DNA from: Simplicispira suum | Lineage (GTDB): Bacteria > Pseudomonadota > Gammaproteobacteria > Burkholderiales > Burkholderiaceae_C | Direction: 5' to 3' | Assembly (NCBI RefSeq): GCF_003008595.1 | Contig: NZ_CP027669.1 | Span: 806,001-870,000, forward strand | DNA length: 64,000 nucleotides | Part shown: positions 47,828 to 57,161 of the stretch, one piece after another | Numbering within the stretch: the first letter of the stretch is position 1 | Layout: every line of letters starts with the position of its first letter | The notes under the pieces: generated by a model | What the model was told of the DNA's origin: nothing | Seen by the model: the letters and a program-made list of their open reading frames with translations, nothing else | Database searches by the model: none | Translations under genes and position numbers: made by a program

Positions 47828-47871
47828 GAGAACAAAAGAAACAGCCCCTTGGACATTATCCAAGGGGCTGT
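47828..47871 (-). terminator. Intrinsic terminator of the pilM-Q/lipoprotein operon
   Basis: On the minus strand, ACAGCCCCTTGGA (47859-47871) pairs with TCCAAGGGGCTGT (47841-47853) in a perfect 13-bp stem with a 5-nt loop, followed by TTCTTTTGTT. It lies about 60 bp after the lipoprotein gene and should separate it from aroK-aroB. Confidence 0.88.
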
Positions 47872-47932
47872 GATCGAAGCTCAAAAAAGGGGCAAGAACG
47901 GAACTAGGTGAATCCCCGCCCCGCCTTACACG

Positions 47933-49393
47933 TCAAGCGACCACGATCGAGACCTGCCTGCGCACCACCAGGGTGCCGCGTGTGGCCGTCACGATGAAGG
48001 TGTAGGTACCTGCCGTGGTTGGAGTACCCGAAATGGTTCCATCCGCCGCCAACGCAAGGCCTGGGGGCAGGTTGCCGGTGATGCTCCAGACGACGGGAAC
48101 CGCAGGATCGCCAATCGAGAAGGAGAGCGTATGCGAATAACCGTCACCCACTGTTCCACCCGGCAAGGCGCACGGCGCACTGACGTCGCTGCTGCAGCCA
48201 TCAATCGCCAATTCACCTTCGACCTTGATGGTCAGGTTTTTGCTCAATGATGCACCCGTATCGTCGGTCACAGTCACCACGACGTTGTAGCTGCCCTTCG
48301 CGGCGGTGGGAACCCCGGAAACGATGCCGTCACTGCTCAAATTGAGCCCGCTCGGTAGGGCACTGCTCGTCCAAGCATATGGCGGCAAGCCCCCCTGCGC
48401 GGTCAAAGCAAACGAGTATGCCATTCCATTCGTTACCGTCAGCGAAGTATCCGTGATCGAAAGAGGTACTGTACTAATGGCCTTGTTCACGCTGATCGCC
48501 ATGAGTTGCATCACGGGGTCTTGCACGCCGTTGCTGACATTATTATCAAAACGATCTGCAGTCATTTCAAGAAGAATCACACCCGCAGTTGGGCCACTGG
48601 AGATCGAAAACAATCCTTCTCCACCAATGGTACTGATCTGTACTTCACTACCTGATTGCGCTCCAGCCAGCAAGCGCGCACCTGCAGAGGCACCGAATGG
48701 GCGGATACGCACTTTCAAATTAGCTCCCGAAGGGTTCGGGACCGGCTGGTTTGCATCATCCATCACTTTTGCACTGATCGCAACGCTTTTCGGTAAATTG
48801 AAAGTGTTGGTAGTAGTGCCCAGGTAACGGGGACCGCGCGTCGTCACGGTTACGCTAGCAGGTTTTCCGGTTGCCGCGCCCACTACGATATCAACGCTTG
48901 CACTGGAGACCAATTTGTCCGCTGGGTTAGTGACCGCACAGGTAATGCGCGCCGTACCAGCCTTGTCGCCAGCATGAAAATGGAACGAATTACCACCGGC
49001 ATTAGAGCCAAGAACAATATTTCGATAAGCGCCAGGAACCTTTATCTTTCCTCCCTTCCCATCGTCTACCTCGACCATGTGCTCATCTTTGCCATCCAAG
49101 TAATACAACGCACCAGTGTCCAAGCCTCCGGCTACGTTGCAAGCGAAGGTGTCCTCCCCTCCCAAGATCGGCCGCCCCCCTTCCCGAGCTTCAACATAAA
49201 GAGTCGTCGTAAATGGAGAATAAGCGCTGATGTTCGCCATTTCGTTGGACAGATTGATCGGCAACTGTGTCTTATCTGCGCGCAATGAAATACTATAAGG
49301 CAGATCACTGCTTCCAGGGCTTCCCCCGCCGCCCCCGCACGCCGCTAATAGTGCAGACAGCGTCAATGCCGTCAATCCCATAAATTTGTTCAC
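47933..49393 (-). CDS. Lipoprotein with C-terminal putative Ig (He_PIG) repeats
   Basis: This 486-residue protein starts at a GTG with AGAGAGG upstream. The signal peptide ends in the lipobox LLAAC (Cys19), followed by a Gly-rich spacer. The N-terminal half (about 30-320) is beta-rich and unassigned. The C-terminal half has two He_PIG-type domains, each with the hallmark LPSGLNLSSDGIVSGVPT (about 345-362) or LPPGLALAADGTISGTPT (about 442-459). It follows pilQ by 23 bp on the same strand, so it is likely part of the pilus operon and may be a surface or secretin-associated factor. This is inference. Confidence 0.85.
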   Translation of the reverse strand: MNKFMGLTALTLSALLAACGGGGGSPGSSDLPYSISLRADKTQLPINLSNEMANISAYSPFTTTLYVEAREGGRPILGGEDTFACNVAGGLDTGALYYLDGKDEHMVEVDDGKGGKIKVPGAYRNIVLGSNAGGNSFHFHAGDKAGTARITCAVTNPADKLVSSASVDIVVGAATGKPASVTVTTRGPRYLGTTTNTFNLPKSVAISAKVMDDANQPVPNPSGANLKVRIRPFGASAGARLLAGAQSGSEVQISTIGGEGLFSISSGPTAGVILLEMTADRFDNNVSNGVQDPVMQLMAISVNKAISTVPLSITDTSLTVTNGMAYSFALTAQGGLPPYAWTSSALPSGLNLSSDGIVSGVPTAAKGSYNVVVTVTDDTGASLSKNLTIKVEGELAIDGCSSDVSAPCALPGGTVGDGYSHTLSFSIGDPAVPVVWSITGNLPPGLALAADGTISGTPTTAGTYTFIVTATRGTLVVRRQVSIVVA

Positions 49394-49416
49394 TTTTTAC
49401 CTCTCTTTTACCAAAA

Positions 49417-51552
49417 TTAGCGCGTTGGGCCGCGGTCAGAAATCACTTTGGGCGTGATGAAGACGAGCATTTCACGCTTTGTTGATTCTTTCGTCCTGCT
49501 CTTGAAGAGATTACCCATGACCGGGACATCGCCCAAGAAGGGGATTTTACTTTCTTGATTAGTCTCTTCCATTTCAAAGATGCCGCCGATAACTACCGTA
49601 CCGCCGTTTTCTACCAAAATTTGGGTGACGATATGCTTGGTATCGATAGCAACCCCTTGCAAGGTGGTCTCACCGCGACTGTCTTTGTTGATATCAAGAT
49701 CAAGAATGATATCGCCTTCGGGTGTAATCTGCGGTGTGACTTCCAACTTAAGCACAGCCTTTTTGAAAGCAATTGTGGTTGCTCCATTGGGTGCGGTGAC
49801 GGAATACGGGTATTCCGTACCCTGCTCGATCAGTGCCTTTGTCTGGTCAGCGGTAATCACCCGGGGACTGGATACGATCTTGCCCTTGCCGTCTGCCTCA
49901 AGTGCCGAAAGCTCCAAGGTGAGGAATCGATTGGCAGCTGCATTGAAGATGGACAGCGCAAAGCTGCCTACCGCATCACCACCTGATAGCTGCGCAGGCA
50001 AGTTGACAAAGCTGCCGGTGGGGTCTGTCGTTCCACCAGCGCCGCTGCTGGCGACGCTATTGCTATAGCTGCTTCCAAACACCACCCGGTTGTCGCTGCC
50101 CAGGGCATAGCCACCCTGCCCGCCCCGATTTGCTCTCAGGTCACTTCCGCCCAGACGCACGCCGAGAGAACGCCCAAAGGAATCCCGTGCCTCCACGATG
50201 CGCGCTTCTATCAGTACCTGACGCACCGCGACATCCAAAGTAGCCAGCAACTTGCGTACCTCCTCGATTTTATTGCTCGTATCCGTTACGAACAGCTGAT
50301 TCGTGCGTGGCTCGGCGATAGCGCTACCTCGCTCCGAAAGAAAGCGTGTGTTCGTCGCGCCCGTTGCACCGGCAGCGCTAGAAGTGAGCTGTGTGACCAT
50401 ATCCACAGCCTTAGCGTAATTGAGCTGAAATGCCTGCGTTTTAAGAGGTTCGAGCTTTTCGATCGCCAAAGCTGCCTCGAAATCCTTCTTTGTGCGATCG
50501 TCGATCTCGTCTTTGGGTGCAATCCAGAGGACCGTACCATTTTTACGCATTCCGAGACCTTTGGCGTCCATGATGATCTGCAAGGCCTGATCCCACGGAA
50601 CGTCTTTAAGTCGCAAGGTGAGCGCTCCCGTTACCGTATCGGAAGTGACAATGTTGAAATTTGTGAAATCAGCAATTACTTGCAACAACGAACGTACTTC
50701 AATGTTCTGAAAGTTCAGGGAAAGCTTCTCTCCGGTATATCCCGGACCCTGACTAAGTTTCGTGAGATCGACCTTCTTCTGCCGAACTTCCACAACAAAC
50801 TGATTATCGCTCTGGTAAGCGCTATGCTCCCACTCTCCGATCGGCTCAATGACCATATGTACGCGATCACCGTCTTCAGTGGTCGTGATTTTCTGTACCG
50901 GTGTTCCAAAATCGGTCACATCAAGTTTACGCCTCAACCCTTCAGCTAACGAAGAACGAAGAAAGTCAACCGTAAGGGTTTTGGCCTGTTGGCGCAGATC
51001 AACACCCACTTGGCTACTCGCAAGCGCTACCACGATGCGCCCGGACCCATCCGGGCCGCGGCGAAAATCAATATCTTTTATAGGCAAGACGTCCAAGCTA
51101 CCAGATTCTGCGAAAACTTCAGTCTGCGCAGGTGTCGTTGCGCTTGATGCTACTGGCGCCAAAACGACCATTAAGGCGTCGCCTTGTAACTCCGCCCGAT
51201 AGGCCGTTGCCTGCTTGAGGTTCAACACCACGCGAGAACGTCCGTCAGCCTGAACGACATTCACTGACTTCAGGTTGCCTTGATTAATTTCGACAAGCGA
51301 TTTCCCCATCGCGTTCGACATTCCTGGAAAATCGAGTGCAATGCGTGCCGGCGATTGCGTCGCGAACCCAGTCGGCAGTGCCGGAAGTGGCTGCGTAAAA
51401 TCGATTCGTAAAACCTCTGCCCCACCTTGCAGTGATCCAGTGACGGATTTAATGGCGCCTTGTGCAAGTACGAAAGTGGAAGCAAGTGCTGCCGCCGTGG
51501 CCAACACAAAACCTCGAATCAGGTTCTTCATTTTAAAATTCTTCCGCTTCAT
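49417..51552 (-). CDS. pilQ: Type IV pilus secretin PilQ
   Basis: PilQ is the outer-membrane pore for type IV pili, 711 residues. A signal peptide (about 8-30) is followed by two AMIN domains (about 35-240), the STN/secretin N0 domain (about 280-345), an N1 domain and the secretin core (about 450-705), with VPVMGNLFKSR and MLVFITPKVI near the end. The start overlaps the pilP stop (ATGA); an internal Met8 is an alternative. Base composition is less GC-rich than the flanking aro and mrcA genes. Confidence 0.97.
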   Translation of the reverse strand: MKRKNFKMKNLIRGFVLATAAALASTFVLAQGAIKSVTGSLQGGAEVLRIDFTQPLPALPTGFATQSPARIALDFPGMSNAMGKSLVEINQGNLKSVNVVQADGRSRVVLNLKQATAYRAELQGDALMVVLAPVASSATTPAQTEVFAESGSLDVLPIKDIDFRRGPDGSGRIVVALASSQVGVDLRQQAKTLTVDFLRSSLAEGLRRKLDVTDFGTPVQKITTTEDGDRVHMVIEPIGEWEHSAYQSDNQFVVEVRQKKVDLTKLSQGPGYTGEKLSLNFQNIEVRSLLQVIADFTNFNIVTSDTVTGALTLRLKDVPWDQALQIIMDAKGLGMRKNGTVLWIAPKDEIDDRTKKDFEAALAIEKLEPLKTQAFQLNYAKAVDMVTQLTSSAAGATGATNTRFLSERGSAIAEPRTNQLFVTDTSNKIEEVRKLLATLDVAVRQVLIEARIVEARDSFGRSLGVRLGGSDLRANRGGQGGYALGSDNRVVFGSSYSNSVASSGAGGTTDPTGSFVNLPAQLSGGDAVGSFALSIFNAAANRFLTLELSALEADGKGKIVSSPRVITADQTKALIEQGTEYPYSVTAPNGATTIAFKKAVLKLEVTPQITPEGDIILDLDINKDSRGETTLQGVAIDTKHIVTQILVENGGTVVIGGIFEMEETNQESKIPFLGDVPVMGNLFKSRTKESTKREMLVFITPKVISDRGPTR

Positions 51553-52094
51553 TTGGTGACCCCCTCTTGCAGCTCAAGCGATGCCATGCGTTCTATCCAG
51601 TCGCCCGTCGCGTCCTGCACGATTTCACGCAGCTGTATCGCAGTTTCCGTAATTTGTGTGATGCGCCCATAGTTGGGACCCAGATACTCTCCAATGCCCA
51701 CTTGGTAGAGCAGATTGTCGACTTTCAGCAAGGCTGTTGGCTTTCCGGCCTTCATCAGGCTGCCCACCATTGCCATTGCGTCCAGCGGATAGGCTTCTAG
51801 CGGCTCTTTGCGACGAGCCAGCTCTGGAGCAATCAAAGCGGCGTTGGATGCCACCTGCGCTGAATCACGACGCAAAGCCTGGGTGAGACGTTGCGGGCTA
51901 AAAGGCTCAAGCTCGCCTTGAACAGCGTATTGCTGTGGCTGAAACTGCTTGGGCTCAGTGAGTGGTGTGACGTGCGGCTGGGCTTGCGCACGTTCCTGCG
52001 CCATCCAGTCCCTCAGTTCTGCCTCGCCAGATGAGTCGCAACCCAGAAGAAGCGCCACCGCAAAACCTAAATACGCAGCATGACTTAGCTTCAT
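51549..52094 (-). CDS. pilP: Type IV pilus lipoprotein PilP
   Basis: This 181-residue inner-membrane lipoprotein has a signal peptide ending in a lipobox (AVALLLGC, Cys19). The C-terminal beta domain (about 100-175) contains TALLKVDNLLYQVGIGEYLGPNYGRI, typical of PilP, which links PilNO to the secretin. It overlaps pilO upstream and pilQ downstream by ATGA on each side. Confidence 0.95.
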   Translation of the reverse strand: MKLSHAAYLGFAVALLLGCDSSGEAELRDWMAQERAQAQPHVTPLTEPKQFQPQQYAVQGELEPFSPQRLTQALRRDSAQVASNAALIAPELARRKEPLEAYPLDAMAMVGSLMKAGKPTALLKVDNLLYQVGIGEYLGPNYGRITQITETAIQLREIVQDATGDWIERMASLELQEGVTK

Positions 52095-52765
52095 TTCGGA
52101 GCCCCCTGAACTGCCTTGCGCTGTGCTTCGATTTCATCCGCATCCAGATAGCGGAAGGTTCGCGCAGTCGCATCCATGATCAGGTTTGGCCCACCTTTGT
52201 CTCCCGCAGTTATTGCTATATCGTTCAGTGTCACGATTCGGGACAGATTCGCGATATCGGCAGCAAAAGCCCCCATGTCGTGGTATTTACCGGTGACCCG
52301 AACAGCGATTGGAAGTTCCGCATAGTAGTCGCGAACGATCACTTGCCCTGGACGGAAAAGTTCAAACTGCAAGCTTCTTCCGATACCCGCCTGGTTAATA
52401 TCAGAAAGCAAGGCAGCCATTTCCGCTTTGCTTGGAAGCTGTTTTTCGAGTTGTATGACGTATTGCTGGATCTGTTCACGCTGTTTCTTGAGCAAATCCA
52501 AACTGACAGCTTTGTTCAATTTGGTCTGATAATCTTGCCGCAGCGTCACTTCCGTTGCGCGCTCAGCGTCGAGTGCATCGCGGTAGTCCGTCAGCTTTAC
52601 GTACCAAAGGCCGAAAGCTACTGCGGCAGCAATGAAAATACATAGCAAATAGCGCGGCAATGGTGGCCAAAGGGAAGGATCTTTGGTATCGAGATTACGA
52701 AACTGACGCTGCAAAGAATCTTGCAGCGCCGCTGTATCTATGGAGTTTTTTTGCTTTTTGGCCAT
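52091..52765 (-). CDS. pilO: Type IV pilus inner-membrane protein PilO
   Basis: This 224-residue bitopic protein has a cytoplasmic N-terminus, one membrane segment (about 44-63), a coiled coil (about 65-120) and a ferredoxin-like periplasmic domain with FELFRPGQVIVRDYYAELPIAV. It forms the alignment complex with PilN. Three bases separate it from pilN. It overlaps pilP. Confidence 0.94.
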   Translation of the reverse strand: MAKKQKNSIDTAALQDSLQRQFRNLDTKDPSLWPPLPRYLLCIFIAAAVAFGLWYVKLTDYRDALDAERATEVTLRQDYQTKLNKAVSLDLLKKQREQIQQYVIQLEKQLPSKAEMAALLSDINQAGIGRSLQFELFRPGQVIVRDYYAELPIAVRVTGKYHDMGAFAADIANLSRIVTLNDIAITAGDKGGPNLIMDATARTFRYLDADEIEAQRKAVQGAPK

Positions 52766-52768
52766 GAC

Positions 52769-53383
52769 TCAGTTTCCGGCCGAAGGTGCACCTACAGCAC
52801 CGTCTTCGGTTTTCTTTGCATCGCTAGACCGCTTCAAAGTAAAATGCAAATTGAATGCGGATACACGTCGCTCATCACGCGGAGTCAACGCAACTTTGGC
52901 AGCCGTAATTTCCACCAATTCCGGCTTGGAAAGCCACGGCGTATTGTTTGACAGGTTGCGCAGCAATTCAGAAACTCGTTCGTTCGACTGCGCCATACCC
53001 TGCAGTGCAATTTGCTGATTGGTTTGCTTTAATGCGGTAACGTAAACACCGTCAGGCAACTGCTTGACCAACTCACTCAACAAATGCACAGGAAGATTGC
53101 GATCGGCCTGCAAATCCTCGACCGCTTTCTGTCGAGCACGCAGAGAAGCGATTTCCTCTTCTATACCAGCGATTTCCTTGATCTGATTTTCAAGTATCGT
53201 GATCTCACTTTGCAGAAAGCTGTTTCTGGCTTGCTGCTGCTCAATCATCATTTGAAACCACCAATAGATCAGACCAGCGATTAACAAGCCCACGAGAAAC
53301 GACGCAAACATCGTGGCTTGGAAGGCTTCACGGCGGCGCTTGCGCGCCACTTCCCGATGCGGGAGCAGATTAATGAGAATCAC
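52769..53383 (-). CDS. pilN: Type IV pilus inner-membrane protein PilN
   Basis: This 204-residue protein begins MILINLLPHREVARKRRREAF, the conserved PilN N-terminus that binds PilM. A membrane segment (about 26-46) and a coiled coil (about 50-95) precede the periplasmic domain. Its start overlaps the pilM stop by ATGA. Confidence 0.95.
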   Translation of the reverse strand: MILINLLPHREVARKRRREAFQATMFASFLVGLLIAGLIYWWFQMMIEQQQARNSFLQSEITILENQIKEIAGIEEEIASLRARQKAVEDLQADRNLPVHLLSELVKQLPDGVYVTALKQTNQQIALQGMAQSNERVSELLRNLSNNTPWLSKPELVEITAAKVALTPRDERRVSAFNLHFTLKRSSDAKKTEDGAVGAPSAGN

Positions 53384-54459
53384 TGCATGAACCTCCGCAT
53401 CGCAAGGCCACAGGACGTGAGATAGGACGGAGCTTCCCGAACCATCTTCTTGATGCGCACATTGCTCGACATTTCCATACCTTCAAACGGATTGACGACG
53501 CTGCATGGAAAACCCGTATGCTGCGTCACCGCCTCTGGCAGACCCTGCAAGGGAGAAGATCCCCCGGCCAGAAGGATTCGGTCGACACGATTGTGCGGCG
53601 TGCTGGTGAAGAAAAACTGCAATGCCCGCCCGATCTCCTGCGCCATGCTTTCGACAAAAGGCCGCAGAACTGCGCTTGCGTAGTCTTCTGGCAGGTCGCC
53701 ACTGCGTTTTTTGTTCTCGGCTTCCTCCACCGAGAAACCATACTGCCTGACGATGAGCTGCGTAAGTTGTGCGCCGCCAAATGCTTGATCGCGGTCGTAG
53801 AGAACTTCGTCATTGCGAATGACTTGCATACTCGTCGTCAAGGCGCCCACCTCAAACAGGGCGACCATGGAGTCGACACCTTTATTGGGCAAGGCCTCAA
53901 TGAGGCGACTTGCCGCCAGGCGCGAAGCATAGGACTCGACATCCAGAATGACTGCCTTGAGCCCCGCCGCTTCAGCCAGACCCTGACGATCTTGAACTTT
54001 TTCTCGACGCGACGCCGCGATCAACACGTCGACGTCGCCCGGAGCGTTCTTGCTCGGGCCCATCACGCAGAAATCGAGGCTCACCTCATCGAGCGAAAAG
54101 GGAATGTACTGGTTGGCTTCCGACTCAACCTGCACCTCCAGCTCCTGATCCGTCATGCCGGCAGGCAGCGAGATTTTCTTGGTGATGACAGCGGACGGGG
54201 GCAGCGCAAGCGCGACCTGCTTGGTACGCGTCCCGCTCTTTTTCACGACGCGTTTGAGGGCGTCGGCCACCTCATCAAATTTCTCGATGTTGCCGTCTGT
54301 GATCCAGCCACGCTCAAGGGGCTCGATCGCACAGCGCTCAAGAACCCAGGCACCCGATTTGTCACGCCCTAGCTCAACCAACTTTACGCTGGAAGAACTG
54401 ATGTCAATGCCCAGCAGCGGCGCAGACTGGCGACCGAACAAGGATCCCGTAGAGATCAA
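53380..54459 (-). CDS. pilM: Type IV pilus actin-like ATPase PilM
   Basis: This 359-residue cytoplasmic actin/FtsA-fold protein is the first gene of pilM-N-O-P-Q. The nucleotide-binding regions are LLGIDISSSSVKLVELG (about 15-31), ALFEVGALTTSM, and RILLAGGSSPLQGLPEAV. It binds the PilN tail and couples the motor to the envelope complex. It is divergent from mrcA, the arrangement common to many betaproteobacteria and Pseudomonas. Confidence 0.96.
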   Translation of the reverse strand: MISTGSLFGRQSAPLLGIDISSSSVKLVELGRDKSGAWVLERCAIEPLERGWITDGNIEKFDEVADALKRVVKKSGTRTKQVALALPPSAVITKKISLPAGMTDQELEVQVESEANQYIPFSLDEVSLDFCVMGPSKNAPGDVDVLIAASRREKVQDRQGLAEAAGLKAVILDVESYASRLAASRLIEALPNKGVDSMVALFEVGALTTSMQVIRNDEVLYDRDQAFGGAQLTQLIVRQYGFSVEEAENKKRSGDLPEDYASAVLRPFVESMAQEIGRALQFFFTSTPHNRVDRILLAGGSSPLQGLPEAVTQHTGFPCSVVNPFEGMEMSSNVRIKKMVREAPSYLTSCGLAMRRFMQ

Positions 54460-54475
54460 GATGCCCCCTTGTAGT

Positions 54476-54510
54476 TGTGAATGTGAGACAACAAAACTTC
54501 ACATTTCACA
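54476..54510. promoter_or_regulatory. Imperfect inverted repeat upstream of pilM
   Basis: TGTGAATGTGA (54476-54486) faces TCACATTTCACA (54499-54510), complementary apart from one inserted T, with a 12-bp spacer. It lies 17 bp upstream of the pilM start, so it may be an operator or leader hairpin for the pilMNOPQ operon. The regulator is unknown. Confidence 0.45.
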
Positions 54511-54694
54511 TGAATGCTAGCAGTAAGATACTTCTCCGGCAAAGAGTTTTCCGGTTGTCGCAACTCTGGAACGTTGTCAAAAGCAGACGGAACAGCAGGC
54601 TTTGCCGCTCGACTGAATCTGCTTTTTCCGGGCAGATGCACAAAACATCCCTCCACCGGTTTGCAATGCGCGCCATCCCGCGTGACCGGATTTT

Positions 54695-54700
54695 TATAAT
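54695..54700 (+). promoter_or_regulatory. Candidate mrcA -10 element
   Basis: A perfect TATAAT lies 26 bp before the mrcA ATG, giving a short leader. No consensus -35 is seen at the expected spacing. GGAG at 54719-54722 is the likely ribosome site. Confidence 0.45.
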
Positions 54701-54726
54701 GCCGGCTCATTTCATGCCGGAGCGAT

Positions 54727-57123
54727 ATGCCGCCGTCCAACCCCAAAGCCCCCTCATCCCCCACGTCAAAAAAGACATCGCCACCTCCTGCTTCTTGGTG
54801 GAAATGGCCTCTGCGCATTCTGATGTGGCTGCTCGGCCTGGCCGCAGCCGGCGCTCTGGCCTTGGCCCTGGTGATAGCAGTTGCCTTGGCTTTTGCCTAT
54901 CCCAATCTTCCCGATATCTCCGACTTGGCGGACTATCGTCCCAAGCTTCCGTTGCGCGTCTATTCCTCCGAGGGGGCACTTCTCGGTGAATTCGGGGAAG
55001 AACGCCGCAACCTCACCCCGATTGCCGAGATCCCGAAGGTGATGACAGATGCTGTCTTGGCCATCGAAGACACGCGCTTCTTCGAACATGGTGGTGTGGA
55101 CTACAAAGGCATGGTTCGGGCGATGCTGGCCAACCTTGGAAGGATCAAAAGCCAGGGCGCCTCGACCATCACAATGCAGGTGGCACGCAACGTATATCTC
55201 TCCTCCGAAAAGACATTTACCCGCAAAATTTACGAAATATTACTTACTTTCAAACTGGAGCACCTGCTTTCAAAGAATCAGATTCTTGAGGTTTACATGA
55301 ATCAGATTTATCTGGGCAACCGTGCATATGGATTTGCAGCGGCCTCGGAAGCCTACTTTGGCAAGCCTTTGAAATCGATTTCCATCGCGGAAGCAGCCAT
55401 GCTCGCCGGTCTGCCCAAGGCGCCTTCGAGGTACAACCCCATCAGCAACCCCAAGCGCGCGCGCATTCGCCAGCAATACATCATCGACCGGATGGAGGAA
55501 AATGGCTTCATTACTGCAGCGCAGGCGGCGGAGGCGCGCAAGGAGTCCATCCATATCCACACCGGACAGGACGACACACGGGTGCATGCAGAGTTCGTCG
55601 CCGAAATGGCTCGCCAACTTATTTTCGCGCAGTACGGAGCCGAGGCATACACGCGCGGGCTGAACGTGTACACGACCCTCAGCGCCAGCGACCAGGAAGC
55701 TGCCTACAGCGCCCTGCGCCGCGGCATCATGAACTTTGAGCGGCGCCAGCATTACCGTGGTCCCGAGCAGTTCATTGAATTGCCCACAGACCCCAAAGAC
55801 ATCGACGACGCCATTGATGACGTGCTGGCCGACCATCCGGACAATGGCGATGTGCTTTCTGCGGTGGTACTGGAAGTGAGCAAGCGAAAGCTGATTGCTG
55901 TTCGGGGCAACGGGGACACCATCGAAGTTACCGGCGACGGGCTCAAGCCTGTTCAATCGGGTCTGAGCGACAAGGCGCCGCCCAACATCAAGTTGCGACG
56001 TGGCGCGGTCATCCGCGTAGCGCGCACCGACAAGGAGGGCTGGGAAGTGACCCAACTGCCTGAAGTGGAGGGCGCGTTTGTTGCACTTGATCCACGCAGT
56101 GGCGCCATCAAAGCACTGGTGGGGGGCTTTGACTTCAACAAGAACAAGTTCAACCACGTGACACAGGCCTGGCGCCAACCAGGGTCGAGCTTCAAGCCCT
56201 TCATCTATTCTGCAGCATTGGAAAAAGGCTTCACCCCGGCCACCGTGATCAACGACGGACCCTTGTTCTTCGATTCCGGGTTCACCGGCGGCCAACCGTG
56301 GGAGCCCAAAAACTACGATGGGAAGTTCGATGGCCCGATGACCATGCGTTCCGCCTTGGCGCGCTCGAAGAACATGGTGTCGATTCGAATCCTGCAGGCC
56401 ATCGGTACGCGCTACGGCCAGGAATGGGCCACGCGTTTTGGTTTCGATGCGGAAAAGCACCCCGCCTACCTGACCATGGCGCTCGGCGCGGGTTCGGTGA
56501 CCCCGATGCAAATGGCAGTGGCGTACTCGGTGTTTGCCAATGGTGGTTTTCGCGTCAATCCCTGGCTCATTGCCAAGGTAACAGACTTCAAGGGCCGAAC
56601 CATCTCAGAAACCACGCCGGTTCCCACGGAGCAGAACCCGCGTGCCATCGATGCACGCAACGCCTTCGTCATGGACAGCCTGCTCAACGAAGTGACCCGC
56701 AGTGGCACCGCAGCTCGGGCCCAGGCCACCTTGAAGCGCCCTGACTTGTATGGCAAAACCGGAACCACCAACGACGCCTGGGACGCCTGGTTTGCAGGCT
56801 TCCAGCCGACCCTCGCAGCGATCACCTGGATCGGCTACGACACCCCGCGCAACCTGGGCAGCCGGGAAACCGGCGGTGGGCTAAGCCTGCCGATCTGGAT
56901 CAGCTTTATGGATCGGGCGCTCAAGGGCGTCCCTGTCATGGAGCCCACCGTACCGCCCGGCGTCGTCAATGTCGGCGGTGAATGGTTCTACGACGAATAC
57001 GCCCGCAACACCGGCGTTGCCAGTGTGGGGCTGGACGATCGCGGAGCCGGTTCGATCTTGGCGCCGCAAGAGGCGCCAGCGCCCGAGGAGCGCAGCAAAA
57101 TCCTGGACCTGTTCCGCAATTGA
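54727..57123 (+). CDS. mrcA: Penicillin-binding protein 1A (class A PBP)
   Basis: This bifunctional glycosyltransferase/transpeptidase builds peptidoglycan. It is 798 residues. A Pro/Ser-rich cytoplasmic tail and one membrane segment (about 28-58) precede the GT51 domain (about 75-255, catalytic Glu in AIEDTRFFEHGGVD, second motif GASTITMQVARN). An OB-like insert follows, then the transpeptidase domain with SSFK (near 487), SKN and KTGTTND (near 677). It is divergent from pilM and converges on cyaY. Confidence 0.97.
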   Translation: MPPSNPKAPSSPTSKKTSPPPASWWKWPLRILMWLLGLAAAGALALALVIAVALAFAYPNLPDISDLADYRPKLPLRVYSSEGALLGEFGEERRNLTPIAEIPKVMTDAVLAIEDTRFFEHGGVDYKGMVRAMLANLGRIKSQGASTITMQVARNVYLSSEKTFTRKIYEILLTFKLEHLLSKNQILEVYMNQIYLGNRAYGFAAASEAYFGKPLKSISIAEAAMLAGLPKAPSRYNPISNPKRARIRQQYIIDRMEENGFITAAQAAEARKESIHIHTGQDDTRVHAEFVAEMARQLIFAQYGAEAYTRGLNVYTTLSASDQEAAYSALRRGIMNFERRQHYRGPEQFIELPTDPKDIDDAIDDVLADHPDNGDVLSAVVLEVSKRKLIAVRGNGDTIEVTGDGLKPVQSGLSDKAPPNIKLRRGAVIRVARTDKEGWEVTQLPEVEGAFVALDPRSGAIKALVGGFDFNKNKFNHVTQAWRQPGSSFKPFIYSAALEKGFTPATVINDGPLFFDSGFTGGQPWEPKNYDGKFDGPMTMRSALARSKNMVSIRILQAIGTRYGQEWATRFGFDAEKHPAYLTMALGAGSVTPMQMAVAYSVFANGGFRVNPWLIAKVTDFKGRTISETTPVPTEQNPRAIDARNAFVMDSLLNEVTRSGTAARAQATLKRPDLYGKTGTTNDAWDAWFAGFQPTLAAITWIGYDTPRNLGSRETGGGLSLPIWISFMDRALKGVPVMEPTVPPGVVNVGGEWFYDEYARNTGVASVGLDDRGAGSILAPQEAPAPEERSKILDLFRN

Positions 57124-57161
57124 CGTTTCACAATGTGGGCGCGCCGCCGAGCGCGCTGGCC

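Noticed and set aside
57139..57156. GCGCGC/GCGCGC hairpin between mrcA and cyaY as a bidirectional terminator
   Set aside because: The stem is only 6 bp and neither strand has a following T-run.
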